Shown one piece after another: positions 12,201 to 23,967 of a stretch of 64,000 nucleotides of DNA (within the stretch, counting starts at the first letter, position 1; every line of letters starts with the position of its first letter). The notes under the pieces were generated by a model. The model searched no databases and was not told the origin of the DNA. It worked only from the letters and a program-made list of their open reading frames with translations. The stretch is taken from contig CATKHK010000061.1 of NCBI GenBank assembly GCA_949751835.1, positions 240,017 to 304,016 on the forward strand, written 5' to 3'. The DNA comes from Blepharisma japonicum (taxonomy: Eukaryota > Ciliophora > Heterotrichea > Heterotrichida > Blepharismidae). A program made the translations under genes and the position numbers.

Positions 12201-15200
12201 AAATTTAAAGCCTATTGAGATTATATATCTCCCAAGTCTTTCTGATAAATTATATCGGTTGCATACAACTAAACACATCTTATAGAGCCCAAATTCTTCA
12301 AGGGTGTCTAGAAGCAGCCCAAGCAGTTCTGCACTAATTTCATCTAAATCCACTAATGATGCAAGTTGCCATTCTTCTGAGGGCTGCTGAGAACTCAATA
12401 AAGATTCTGCAGACCTAAGTGATTTCAAATAAGCTCCGACATCATCAGAAAACATGCTTATATATTCAATTATTTTTCTCATAACTTCGTCTTCTACATA
12501 AATATCAGTTCTTGTATTTATAAGTTTTCCACCTAAATTAAGGGCTGCTGCATGGTTGTTTTCTATAATTGAGTAGTCTGACAGCAAGCTTCCGTCTTTA
12601 TTGATAGCAGATGATAAAGATTCAACGATTGATCCTGTTTCAATTTGAAGCCATTCATCTTCAGGGTCTACATCTGCTAAAACGTCTTTAAGCTGCTCAT
12701 TATTGCATTCGGAGCCTAGAAGGCTGAAACTATCACTGCTTGATTTTTCAAGAAGATAAAATGAGCCTTGTGAAAGGCTGTCTTCAGATAGCCCAATTGG
12801 CTTATCTTCATTATTATTAATAACTGGCTGCTGGATTTCTGTAGCATTTTCTGTTGTTTTTGGAGATTCTTCTATTTTTGGTTCTTCAGTAATAATTTCT
12901 TCATTTTCTTCTTCAACAATTTCATCTTTGTCTTCTTCAATGATTTCGCTTATAAATTTAGTTTCTTTTTCAACAGCTGGGAGAATTTTTGGCATTAAAT
13001 CTTCAAGAGCGACAGGGACGTATTTATAAATATATTTTTGCCTTTCTTCTTTTGTCATTGAATCTTTGGACTTATATATACAATGTACCAGTTTGTCCCA
13101 TTTCCTTGCGTGCCTATAGCATTGTATTGCTCTTATATACTCTTTTTTCTCGTTAAACATATCTGCAGCAGTTTCATATTTTCCTGCAGATAAATAAGCT
13201 TCAGCTGCTTGACCTAAAAGTCCAGATTCTTTAAAAAGCTGTGCAGCTTTTAAATTTTTTTGTGCAGAGGCATAGCATCTGGCAGCCTGTTTTTTAAGGA
13301 AAAGTGCATTTTCACTGTTTTCTTCTAATGCAAGACTTGAAAAAATATCAGCAGCTTTAGAAAATAAATCTTTCGCGATTTCTTTATTTTCTTTGATTTT
13401 CTTTTTATTTCCTTTTTTTTCTCCAATTCCTTGAATAGGATTCTCTAACGCTTCTGCTTCAGTTAGCAATTCTGTCGCTTTATTTGCATTAGAATACGCA
13501 ATGGCTTTCATCTCAAGTGATTTATCTCCAGATGCTGCGAAACACTTGGCAGCTTGATCATAAAATTTGTGAGACATCATTCTCAGCCCTTGGTTTTTCC
13601 ATGATTCTGAGTCAGTTTTCTTTGCAATTTTAGTTATATCTGTACTGGATTCTGTCAAATTTTCTCCAATTATAATATCATCTTTGCTTAGAGCTCCCAT
13701 ATATTCCCAGAATTTTTGCATATAAAATCTTGCGTCTGGGTTTTCATCGTAAATGACAAGTCTTGACTTAGGTCTTGTAATGGCTACATATAGATGTTTT
13801 AGTTCAGTGCATAGCAGAGCTAGCTTACTCTGATCAATATAAGTGCTGCACTTCAACTTTGGCACTCCTTCTTCTAATTCCTCGAAGCTGTTTACCTTAT
13901 AGTCAGATCTTTCCTCTGACTTTTCCATCTGAGATAAAATTTTCCATTTATCTCTTGAAACTTCAGTATCAGTGAAAAAGTTGTATAAAATGACATCTTC
14001 AAACTCCAGCCCTTTTGATTCATACACTGTCAAACATAGCGCATGCTGAAGAAGAGGATGCAGCTTTTCTTTTGTTTCTTGATTTCTCACAATAATTACT
14101 TGATCACAGCCAAATAATACTTCACCTTGAGCATGCATTCGCTGCTCTCCTAGCAATACAGATAACAAAATGCTTGTACTTCCACTGTCAATTAGAATAG
14201 GCTTGGGACCATCAGTTAGGCTTCTTTCTTTATCCATCTTATCAATTGTTTGTGGAAAAAGTGTTTCTAGTAGAGATATAACAGAATTTGCAAGCTCTAA
14301 AATTTGATTGTGCGATCTAAAGTTCACTGTAAGCTGCTTTATTGAAGGAAGCACTAAGTGTGACTCTTTAAATAATCTGCTTAGTTCGCAGAATCTAAAT
14401 CCAACACCTTTCGCTATTGTTTGAGCTGTGTCTCCAGAGAAAAACAATTTTTGCTGCGTAACTTGGATTAATAAATATAAAGTTGCAGGGGTCAAGTCTT
14501 GTACCTCATCGACCATCATATAGTGGATCGGAATTCCTTGATATCCTGTCAGTCTAATGCAAGAGAGTATATAATTAATTACATCTTGGAAATCATAAGC
14601 GGCTTGCTCTACTTTTCACCTCTCATAAACTATGAACAAATCTCATATTCTGCATTTTTCTTCAACTGTCAAAATCGATGCTTTTCTTTCTGAATGTGAA
14701 TAAAGATCTTTAGGCAAATAATATCCTGGATATGTAAATGAATTAGCAGAGCCTTTAATATAGGCTGAAATTTCAGTCCACATTACTAGCGCAGAATGAT
14801 TTGTTTGGCTTTTTATTTTTGGCCAGAACTTTTCTTTGAAAATTTTGAAATCTACTTCATATGGTCTCTTTTTTTCAATAAAACTAGTCTGAACCGAATT
14901 TAAAAGTTTATCTCTTTTAGCTTCTAAAGCCGATTCTCCATCAATATAGCCTTCATTTTCTTCTTCAGAAGAATCAGAAAGTTCTAACCCTTCTTGGACT
15001 TTTCTTTCATTTTTATACACGCTGCTTATTTGTAAAGCCCCTTTAAATTCATTATGCCATTGAAAATTCACACTAGACCCAATTACGTTCCCTTTTAAAT
15101 CTCTACTGAAAAATGGTTTCCTAAGCGTAGCATCTATCATAAATATAAGTCTTCTAACAGTTACAAATAACGGAAAATCTTCATCTTTTAAATAAGCCAT

Positions 15201-16649
15201 TGAAGAAGGCCCAACGACTTCTCCTTCGTCTGACTCATAGCCATTATCTTCTTTTTTTGACTCACTGTCTTGATGTTCAAGCTTAATTTCTTCAAAATCT
15301 GCTTTTTGTTTGAGGATTTCTTCTTTATGCTTAAGCTCTTCTTTTAAATGGAAATTAAGTTTTTCATGGAATCTTTTTACTTCATTTGTAAGGACAGGGG
15401 AAGCTGTGACAAAAACACTGTGAAGCTCTGAAGATCGGTCGAGGTCTTCTGGGCCAAGTCTTCTTGATTTAGACTGGGAGCGATATCGGAAAACAACTTC
15501 AGAAGAAAATAATCTGAGGACTGAACATGTAGTTTTTCCTGTGCCTGACCTGCCAATTGCTAGCACATTTCCTGGTGTTCCTATCAAATCTTCCTGCTCT
15601 TCTGTCAATTTAATTCTGAAGTTAGGAATAGTTTTTAGTAAGTTGATAAAATCATTGCAGCTTGTAGTTTGAGCAAGCATTCGGAGTATTTTTTCTTGAC
15701 GCTCATTGTTAGTATTGATATTAGGGACTATTGGTACTTCTTTTGACCCAATTCACCTCTTTGTTGCTGGGTCAAATATAATGCTATCGATTTCTGCTTG
15801 TGACAAATACATCTTGGGAAATAGCTTAGGATAATGCAAATCTCCCACCTTTCTTGTGCTGTTATTAAAGCTTGGATACCACTGATTGTTTTCAACATTT
15901 GTTTCATAAGCAATATTCCTATCTTCATCATCTCCAATTCTGAAAAGATAGTCTTGAATACAATTATCAACTGTATTGGTACTTTTACATATATCAATAA
16001 CTTTTAAATAATGATGAAACTCATATTGGACCACTGCGTTGTCACGGACTATTGGAAGCCTATCTAACTCTGTCGCTAGTAGAAGGATTTCATTAAAATT
16101 AGGAAGAATTGCAGTAATAAAAACCATACAGGTATAAGGGCCTTCACGCACAATCCTGCAATTGTTACCTGGGATTATTAATCCTGCTCCGAGTTCAAGA
16201 AGTTTTATAAGTAATGCTTTTTTCTTTTTGTTGCTTCAGCTCCCAATTTTATTTTTTGCAAGCTGAGTGAAGCGAATTTTTCAGACAATTTCTCTGATAT
16301 CTTCAAATAGATCGTAGGATTTCCAGATTTCATCAATATTTTGAAGCTTATAAAGCTGATTAGGGTCAATTATATAAGGATGGTCTATACCTGAAAATCT
16401 ATCATTCTCGTATTTTTCGATCTCATATTGAAGCCAGTTGAACCATACATCGGTGTAATTTGAAAGCAATTGCTTGTAGGACTCTTTTTTAGCTCCAAAT
16501 CTGGTAATTTGGGCTTCTAGAAATCGGCAATTTTCTTCAAACTTAGTTAGGACTGCGCTCAGAGAGTTAGCAACTGCTTGTTGAAGCTGAGAAAACCTGT
16601 ATTGGTTAATCATAGGCTGATTCTTAGCAGCAGTTTCGCGTTTAGACAT
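9297..16649 (-). CDS. giant TRANK1-like superfamily 1 (UvrD-like) helicase with TPR-like repeats
   Basis: A single frame of 2450 aa once five or more TGA codons are read as Trp. The SF1 helicase motifs are complete: Walker A (GRSGTGKTT, about residue 366), Walker B (VDEVQDLTP, about 713), motif III (GDTAQTI, followed by a GVGFRF segment), a motif V-like SKGLEFEDVILYN and motif VI (YVAITRPKSRL, about 955). About 1020-1190 holds helical repeats rich in Ala and aromatic residues (AAKCFAASGD, AARCYASAQ, AAEAYLSAGKYETAAD) that read as TPR-like. An acidic linker follows, then about 1100 residues of helical sequence with no recognised domain. Order and motifs match the TRANK1 (TPR and ankyrin repeat protein 1) group known from animals, fungi and protists; its substrate is unknown. 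I saw no ankyrin repeats. Confidence 0.85.
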
Positions 16650-17697
16650 GATTTATTATAAAATAGATCTGATCAGATCTAATGTACAATTCAAACGAAA
16701 CTGATAATGGTTTATAGTTTGAAATAAATCAAAAGAAATTCGATTAAACATATGAGCCAATTGGCAAAATATAATTGAATAATTACTTTTTTATTAAATT
16801 CATTCGAGGATGCTCATTGAAATAAATTCATGCTATCTGAATGTGATGATGATGTTAAATGAATGAGTAATCTCGCTTTTAATGCTTTTAAAGATGGCTA
16901 TAAATTCAACTAAAAAATATAGATTACTTTGATGTTTATATTCTCTGTAGGTAAACAAAGAAGAAAAATATTTAATTCATTATCGCTTTACAGGTTACTA
17001 TGATCAACTTATATCTTAAATTATACTTCAAAAATTAGAATTATATATTTTATAAATTAGTGACTCCTTCGGATTAATGGCTCGTTTATGAAGTTAGGGA
17101 GGCAATAAAGTCTTACGACAATAATTTAATTTTCATTAGTTCGCTTAATTGAAAGAACTAGATATCCATTGGAAAAGGCCAAGAAATTGATTATCATTGT
17201 TGTAATTTAGTTAAAATAATTTAATGAAGTTTATTAATTTAAAATAATCATCCATATTCATCGATACTCATCAACTTATAGTATCTATTTATTTAACTCC
17301 TATCTCTTTTGATAAACAATATCCAATAAAACCATAAAGCCATGCACTCTAAGTCTTTCTCTATCTATCTGTCTTTTATCAATAGTTCAATATTTAAATT
17401 CAGAGGCCTCTATGTATCTGTAAAAGTCCCTTGGAATTTTTATAGATTTAGCATTCCTATTCAATTAATTATGATAATAATACATGGTCAGCTTTGCTCC
17501 ATGATTAAGTAACATAATAGAAAAGTTTTTCTCTAAATTTTAATAAGTGAAGATTTTACTTTTCGCCAATTTTAATCTTAATTTACACCATTTCTGCCTT
17601 TGTTGTATTGAAATTCAAAAAGTTTTGATTTTCTTACTAAGTTTTTAATTTTCTAATATATTAAATCCAATATTTTGAATAATAGTAATAATAGGAA
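16650..17697. other. intergenic, 1048 bp, divergent promoters
   Basis: AT-rich spacer between the helicase and VPS34 start codons, which point away from each other. No open frame, tRNA-like box or snRNA consensus was seen. It presumably holds both promoters; a short GC-richer patch around 17060-17110 is the only compositional irregularity. Confidence 0.5.
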
Positions 17698-20151
17698 ATG
17701 CTTCCAAAATACACAAAGCATGATGATATAACTCAAACACTCGCTCTCAGAATCACTAAATTCATGGACCCGAACCACATTCTTGCAATATATGACGAGC
17801 CAAATACTTCATCATCAGCTTTAATGATCACAGTTAAACTTTTTTCTCAGAAAACTCTTCTTGCTCAAAGTTCTCAAGGTGTTATTAAGATTCCTAATGA
17901 AACTTTAAACCTTTCTGATTTCACTTTTCCTCTCAGCATTCAAGACTTACCTCCTGATGCTTATTTCAACGTTTATATATGAGCAACTTCTAGGAAGCAG
18001 ACAAATATTCCTGCAGCAAGCACATCATTTTCTTTATTTACAGAATCCTCTGAAAAAGCTAGTGATACTTCTGCAAACTCTTTCCTTCGGCAAGGGCTAT
18101 ATAAGCTTTTTTTGTGGCCTGAAGTTAATGCAGATTTAAAAAATACTCCAGGGATAATAGAAAATTACGCCCCACTCCAAGAAATTACAAGACTTAGCAA
18201 CAATATCGAAAAATTCGAGCAAGGCGAAATAGAAAAAACCCCATGGCTTGATACCTGGTCAATCAAAACAATGGAGTCCCAAATATCTGATTTATGCACT
18301 GAGCATAATTTATGTCTTATTGAAGTCGAGCTGCCACGGTTTAAAAATACTGTCATATATAAAGAAAACGAATATGACCTTGACAATGAGCTATTACTTC
18401 CCCCAGAACAGGAAAAAAGGCTTTGAATTGTACCGGATTTTGAAGTTTTATTCGAAAGAATTAACCCAGTCGCTGAACAGTATTCAAGACTCAGCAGAGA
18501 AAATATTATGGACCATAAAGATTTAGTCCCAACAGAAGAAATCAAAGAAACCCTCAATGAAATCATAAGCCAGCCTGACCATAAACCTTTAGAGCCAGAA
18601 CAAAGAGATTTAATATGGGTATACAGATATTTCCTTGTACAAGACAAGCATTCTTTAACCAAATTTTTACATGCAGTCTGCTGGGATAAAGAAAAAGAAG
18701 AAAAAAACGCTTTAGAGCTCATGAAAATTTGGGCACCTATTGACAAAGAAGATGCTTTGCATTTATTGTCTTACATTTTTTCATGCAATCCTCATTATTC
18801 CACAATAATTTCAAAAGGTATAGAAGAGGTCAGAAGATATGCTGTCGAACGATTAGACTGCTGCAGCAACCAAGAGCTTTCTGACATCTTATTACAGCTT
18901 GTACAAGCCTTAAGATACGAATCAAATGTCGAATCTCCTTTACAAGAATTTCTAGAGCGGCGTGCTATGAACTGTAAAGAAATCGCAATTTTTTATTATT
19001 GGTATTTACAAGTAGAAAAGCAAGGGCCACCTGGAAAACTGACTGAATGGTACAAAGAAACTTGTGAGAAATTTGAAAATACTTTAAATGTGAAGGCCAG
19101 AGACATAATGGACTGTATTGATTTACAATGCATGCTTAAAGGCAAACTTGCCCATTATTCTATATCAATAAAGAAAAACAAAGGCGATACCTCGACTTTT
19201 GAAAAGAAAAAAGCCAAGCTGAGGGCTATGATAGAAGATGACCTAGAAATGCAAGCATTTCCTACCCCAGTACCTCATTATCTTGACCCAAATATTCTTA
19301 TCACAGGAGTTTTGCCTGAATCTTGTAAGATTTTCTTCAGTAAGCAACTACCTATAAAATTAGATTTCACATGCACGGAGCAAGATGTTAAGGTGTCAGT
19401 GATGTATAAAAATGGAGATGATTTAAGACAGGATCAGCTTGTAATTCAGATTATTAGACTTATGGATAGGCTGCTTAAAAATGTGAATTTAGATATGTGT
19501 TTAAAGCCTTATAATGTGATTGCTACAAGCGCTAGTGATGGATTCGTAGAATTTGTAAGAAATTCGAGCACAATCCATGAGAGGATTCAGAAAAAGCAGC
19601 TAATTAGTGCGTATTTAGAAGAAAATAAAACTAACAACCCAGACATTTTCGATACATTTATTAAAAGCTGTGCAGGTTACTGTGTTATTACATATTTGCT
19701 AGGAATAGGGGATAGGCATTTAGAAAACCTTATGATTGATATTCAAGGCCATTTATTTCACATCGATTTTGGGTTCATTCTAGGTAAAGATCCTAAGCCA
19801 ATGCCTCCTCCTATGAAACTATGCAAAGAAATGGTCGAAGCTATGGGAGGGGAAAAAGGTGAAGGCTATGAAAAGTTCAAGGTAAAATGTGTAGAAGTAT
19901 TTTTGCAGCTGAGAAGGCATTGTAAATTAATTGTAAACCTTTTCTACTTGATGATCCATTCAGGGCTTTCAGGAATGGCTGGAGATCCTATCAAAATTAT
20001 TGATAAACTGTATGAAAGGTTCAAAATAGGCTTAAGTGATGAGAAGGCTGAGCGATATTTCTTAGACTTGATCACAGAAAGTGTAAATGCAATTATGCCG
20101 CAAATAATGGAAAAAATTCATGTTTGGGCTGTGTACTGGAAGAAAATGTAA
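17698..20151 (+). CDS. VPS34: class III phosphatidylinositol 3-kinase (Vps34)
   Basis: An 817-aa kinase that makes PI3P on endosomes and autophagic membranes. The N-terminal 300 residues form the C2 region, the PIK helical domain follows (around RDLIWVYRYFL), then the catalytic domain. Visible motifs: VMYKNGDDLRQDQ (ATP-binding lysine), the catalytic loop GIGDRHLENLM, and the activation loop HIDFGFILGKDPKPMPPPMK, which is the Vps34 type. The C-terminus ends WAVYWKKM, like the C-terminal helix needed for activity in Vps34. Two in-frame TGAs (about 17980 and 18424) read as Trp. Yeast and human proteins are 875 and 887 aa, so this is slightly compact. The ATG follows an AT-rich leader. No intron was needed. 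Confidence 0.95.
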
Positions 20152-20221
20152 ACTTTTAAAAGCCTTAACATTTAGCTTTATTTTAATAAGTGAATAACGG
20201 CCGAGAATTTTAAGAATATAA

Positions 20222-21433
20222 ATGGTGCTTCTCAAAGCTCTTCTTGGTGGACTTGCAGCGTCTGCAGCTGTTGGGATTGCTTCTTACTATGGTCTCCAAT
20301 ATTATATCTCCCACATCAAGCTTCCTCCAGAACTCACTTACACCTTTGAAGAGCTCTGCACCAGCAAAGGTTATAAAGTCCAAACCCATCAAATCACCAC
20401 AAATGATGGCTATATCCTTTGCCTTTATAGAATATCAGCAAAAGACCAAGACTTTGTGAAAGGAAAAACCCCTGTTTTAATGGTCCATGGCTTGACCCAC
20501 CACGCAAGTTCTTATGTGATTTCCCAAAAATCAAAACCTCCAGCCTTTGCCTTGGCAGATGAAGGCTACGACGTATGGCTTTTAAATACCAGAGGAAACC
20601 ATTTAAGCAGAAACCATCAAACTTTTGACGTAAATCAGCCTGAATATTGGCAATGGTGTGCTAACCATATAGGTGCCAATGATATTCCTAAAACAATTGA
20701 CTATATACTTGAGCTGACTGAAAAACCAAAATTGAATTACATTGGCCACTCACAAGGCTGCTTTGTGCTGTTCCAATGTGTATGCTTTAGACCAGATTAT
20801 GGTGATAAAGTAAACGTGGCTGCACTTATGGCGCCAGTGGCTGGCTTTATAAGTGTAGATGCTGCTTATCTTAGGCAACTCTTAACCCTTGAATTCCTAG
20901 AAGAATATGAAAAGAAAAAAATAAACTTTTTAGTCAATTATTCAGAAACTCCAAATTATGCTGCAAGACTGGCTTATGCATTTCCTAGATATGCAGCTTG
21001 GAAATACCAAGATAAACTTGACTTGTATTTAAATAATGAGGATCCTAAAGATCTCGCTATGTATTTGCAAAAGTTTTGCGGTGGCACAAGCATAATGAAT
21101 TTAAAGTATTGGTCACAAGTATTAAAAGAAAGGTCTCCTTTGCCTTATTCATATGATTATGGAGAAGAAAAAAATAAAGAAGTTTATGGAACCCCGAAGC
21201 CGCCACAAATGCAGCTGTCTAATTTGAGATGCAAGCTGGCGTTACTTTATGGAAAATATGACACTGTTATTACCCCTGAAGATGGAAAAGTCAGTATTTC
21301 CCAGATGCCGCAAGACAAAATAATTTTCCAAAAATTCGACTATAACCAAGACCACGCTGGATTTGCAGTATCAGCAAACCAAGAACACATGGCAGATATT
21401 TTGAAAATATTTAAGGAGAACCCTATTGAATAA
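20222..21433 (+). CDS. acid lipase-like alpha/beta hydrolase
   Basis: A 403-aa member of the gastric/lysosomal acid lipase family, which hydrolyses triacylglycerols or sterol esters. An N-terminal hydrophobic segment (residues about 4-30) is a signal peptide or anchor. The lid-type start (TNDGYILCLYRI), the oxyanion HGLTH, NTRGNHLSR, the nucleophile elbow GHSQG, the acid in YGKYDTVITPED and the catalytic His in NQDHAGFA are all present in family order. It follows VPS34 by 70 bp on the same strand and converges on the coiled-coil gene with 24 bp between stop codons. Lysosomal/phagosomal or secretory location is inferred from the family and the hydrophobic N-terminus. Confidence 0.92.
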   Translation: MVLLKALLGGLAASAAVGIASYYGLQYYISHIKLPPELTYTFEELCTSKGYKVQTHQITTNDGYILCLYRISAKDQDFVKGKTPVLMVHGLTHHASSYVISQKSKPPAFALADEGYDVWLLNTRGNHLSRNHQTFDVNQPEYWQWCANHIGANDIPKTIDYILELTEKPKLNYIGHSQGCFVLFQCVCFRPDYGDKVNVAALMAPVAGFISVDAAYLRQLLTLEFLEEYEKKKINFLVNYSETPNYAARLAYAFPRYAAWKYQDKLDLYLNNEDPKDLAMYLQKFCGGTSIMNLKYWSQVLKERSPLPYSYDYGEEKNKEVYGTPKPPQMQLSNLRCKLALLYGKYDTVITPEDGKVSISQMPQDKIIFQKFDYNQDHAGFAVSANQEHMADILKIFKENPIE

Positions 21434-21457
21434 TTTATTTAATAGGTACAAATTAGA

Positions 21458-22585
21458 TTATTTTTTATTCCTGTCTTGCTCTAAAAGCTCTTGTTCTCGC
21501 TTCTTTAATTCTTGTTCTTTTGCCTGGATCTTCGACACACAGTCTTGCAAAACTCTTAATTCTTCCCAATTTTTCCTCTGCAAAACATCTTCACTCATTA
21601 ATAATCCTTGTAATCTCAGTTCAAGCTCGCTTTCAAACTCTCTTCGAATTCTCAACGATTTATCTCTTTGTTCTGCTTCTGCGATTTTTTTCCTTAAATC
21701 TTCTTCTTGTTTTGCGAGCTGATTTTCTTCTTTTCTTAATTTTTCTTCTTTTATTCACAATTCTTCAGCTTGTATGACAGCTTCTTGTTCTTTTTTTTTT
21801 AATTCGTTTTCTTGGATTTCCAAATCTTTTTCTTCAAGCTCAGCTTGGAGGATTTTTTCTTTCATTTCTTCAATTTGCTTTTGTAGCTGAAAATATTCTT
21901 CTTGAGCTTTTTTGGTGGCTTCGGTGAGTTTTTGTTCTTCTTTGAGTAGGGATTCTTGGACTTGGTTGGCTTGGGATCACTGGGATTCAATTTCTTTTTC
22001 TTTGGACTCGAGCTCGATTTTTTTGTCTTCAAGGTTCTTTTTTTCAACTGAAAGCTGCTGAGTTACTTCTTCTATTTCGTGGCTGAGTTTGGAGATTTCT
22101 TCTTGTTCTTTGGCACAAGCTTGCTCTTGAAGCTCAATTTCTTTTTCTTTTATGATTAATTGAGCTCTAAGTCTGGCTATTGGCTCTTTAGAACTAGGCT
22201 TATTTATAGATGAACGGAGACTAGAGGTGATTTTATCTTTTTCTGAAATAATTCTTTCTGCTTCTGCGTCAATTTTTGCTTCTCTTTCTAGAAGCTCTCT
22301 TTTTCGAGACTCAAGTTCAAATTTTTTATTGATGATTGAGCTTTCTCTGTCTTCAAGCTCTTTTTCAACTTCAATTTGAGCTTTTGATTCATATTCTTTG
22401 CTCTGTGATTGAATTTGAGATAATAGAGTTTTCAGCTCTTTTTCTTCTTTTTCACATTGCTCTTCTTTCTTTTTTATTGAAATTTCGGCTTTTTTAATAA
22501 GTTGGATCTGCTTTTCAATCGCTTCTGATAATTCATGCAGTTTTTGTTCTCTTTCTTCAAATTGGAATCTATCGTTATTATGCAT
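21458..22585 (-). CDS. long coiled-coil protein, 375 aa
   Basis: One frame with two TGA Trp codons (21977-21979 and about 21755). Almost the whole protein is Glu, Lys, Gln and Leu in heptads, predicting a continuous rod. Short repeats such as ELKKREQEL and QIEEMKEKI give a low-complexity look. No globular domain is visible. Such rods in ciliates are often cortical or basal-body scaffolds, but nothing here proves that. The stop lies 24 bp from the stop of the convergent lipase gene, so the transcripts' 3' ends probably overlap. Confidence 0.75.
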
Positions 22586-23104
22586 TTTTGAGGTATTTAA
22601 TTAAATAAGAATTGGTTTTTCTAGATTAATTGCTATAAATATTTTCAGCTAATAATTTTCCTAATGGAATTATCCAAAGCCTTATTTTTTAATTCTAATA
22701 AAATATTTTAAAATTAGCTAAAAACCTGTAAGCTCTAGCTGGCTTAATAAACCCAATAAAAATACATAAATAATCATCAATTTTTAAATAGAAACACCCA
22801 AACAGGAATCTATAGTGCAACCATGTTCATTTTTTTAATTTTCTACCTATCAAATTATTAGCTTTATTTATCTTTATTATCTTGTTTATAAATCTCTTAC
22901 AATTATCTTTTATAAATTTTTCGGACTTACATTTGTCATCAATTTTTTTAAATTTTGAGTTCAAGCATCTCCCAAATTTTAAAATTAATCAAATTTAAAA
23001 TAATGGCTATCATTTCAATATATACTAATGCACTGATTAAAATTTAAAAATCTGTATTCTACCCAAAATTAATAAAATACCCTGATTTCTGTCTAATAAT
23101 AAAA
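22586..23104. other. intergenic, 519 bp, divergent promoters
   Basis: Very AT-rich spacer between divergent coiled-coil and phosphatase genes. No coding frame or RNA gene was recognised. Confidence 0.5.
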
Positions 23105-23599
23105 ATGTACTTACTCGATGAAATAGAAGAAGGCTTATACCTTGGAAACAAGGAGCAAGCATCCCAGCTTAATCTTCTTTTCAAATTCAAAATCACTCAC
23201 GTTTTAATAGCTGGCACTGGATCAGGACTTGAGCCCTATTTTTCTTCAAGGTTTGTTTATAAGCAGCTTCCAATTGTGGACTGTCCATCATTTGATATAT
23301 TAAATTATTTTGATGAAGCCACAGAATTTATTGAAGAAGCCATTAGTAGTGGAGGAAGAGTGATGGTGCATTGTGTTCAAGGAGTATCTAGAAGTGCTTC
23401 TATAGTTATTGCTTATATTATGAAACAAAGATGTTGGAATTTTAGAAAAGCAAAGCTTTTTGTACAGTACCTTCATCCACCAACTAAGCCAAACAGAGGG
23501 TTTATAAAACAGCTGGAAATATATAGTCGAATTCTCTCAATCAGAGAGCCAGCAAGTACTGCAAAGCGAAATGCTTCATGTGCCTGCACTATATTTTAA
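23105..23599 (+). CDS. dual-specificity protein phosphatase with CaaX box
   Basis: A 164-aa small DUSP. The signature HCVQGVSRS gives the catalytic Cys and the phosphate-binding Arg, and the general acid Asp lies in the LPIVDCPSFD segment about 40 residues before. The N-terminus (LDEIEEGLYLGNKEQAS) is typical of atypical DUSPs without a MAP-kinase docking domain. The C-terminus ends in CACTIF: a CaaX box (CTIF) preceded by another Cys two residues earlier, so prenylation and possibly palmitoylation would place it on membranes. The nearby casein kinase 1 carries a similar box. The substrate is unknown. Confidence 0.93.
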   Translation: MYLLDEIEEGLYLGNKEQASQLNLLFKFKITHVLIAGTGSGLEPYFSSRFVYKQLPIVDCPSFDILNYFDEATEFIEEAISSGGRVMVHCVQGVSRSASIVIAYIMKQRCWNFRKAKLFVQYLHPPTKPNRGFIKQLEIYSRILSIREPASTAKRNASCACTIF

Positions 23600-23967
23600 T
23601 ATATATAAATATAAATAGTTATATATAGAAACTGGCTTCTATAACAAAAATATTTTCTTAATCAACTTATTTTATTTTTTAAAGAAATTCATAGAAGGAT
23701 TCCTTATTTTCTAATTCTTTATTTTTCATTAAAAAAAACAAAATTTATTTTCAGAAAATTTGAATTTTCTAATTAAATATAAAGGCTACACTTACACAAT
23801 TAAAAGGCGTTAAAATTTACATCAAATTGCTTATTTCTCTTTATTGTTTATTAAATAAAATCTTAATAAAATATTCCAGTTTTGATGAAATTAAAAAAAG
23901 TAAAAAAAATTTGAGCATATAATTAAGTAATCCATTTATTAAATATGATTTAATATCATTAGCTTTC
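23600..23967. other. intergenic, 368 bp, between convergent genes
   Basis: AT-rich spacer between the stop codons of the phosphatase and EF-hand genes. Nothing recognisable. Confidence 0.5.

Noticed and set aside
9297-16649. Interpretation of the helicase as a frameshifted pseudogene of five fragments
   Set aside because: All fragments lie in one frame and the breaks are TGA only, which is Trp here; helicase motifs are intact.
18165-18746. 193-codon minus-strand open frame inside VPS34
   Set aside because: It is a shadow of the plus-strand kinase coding sequence with a Ser-rich translation.
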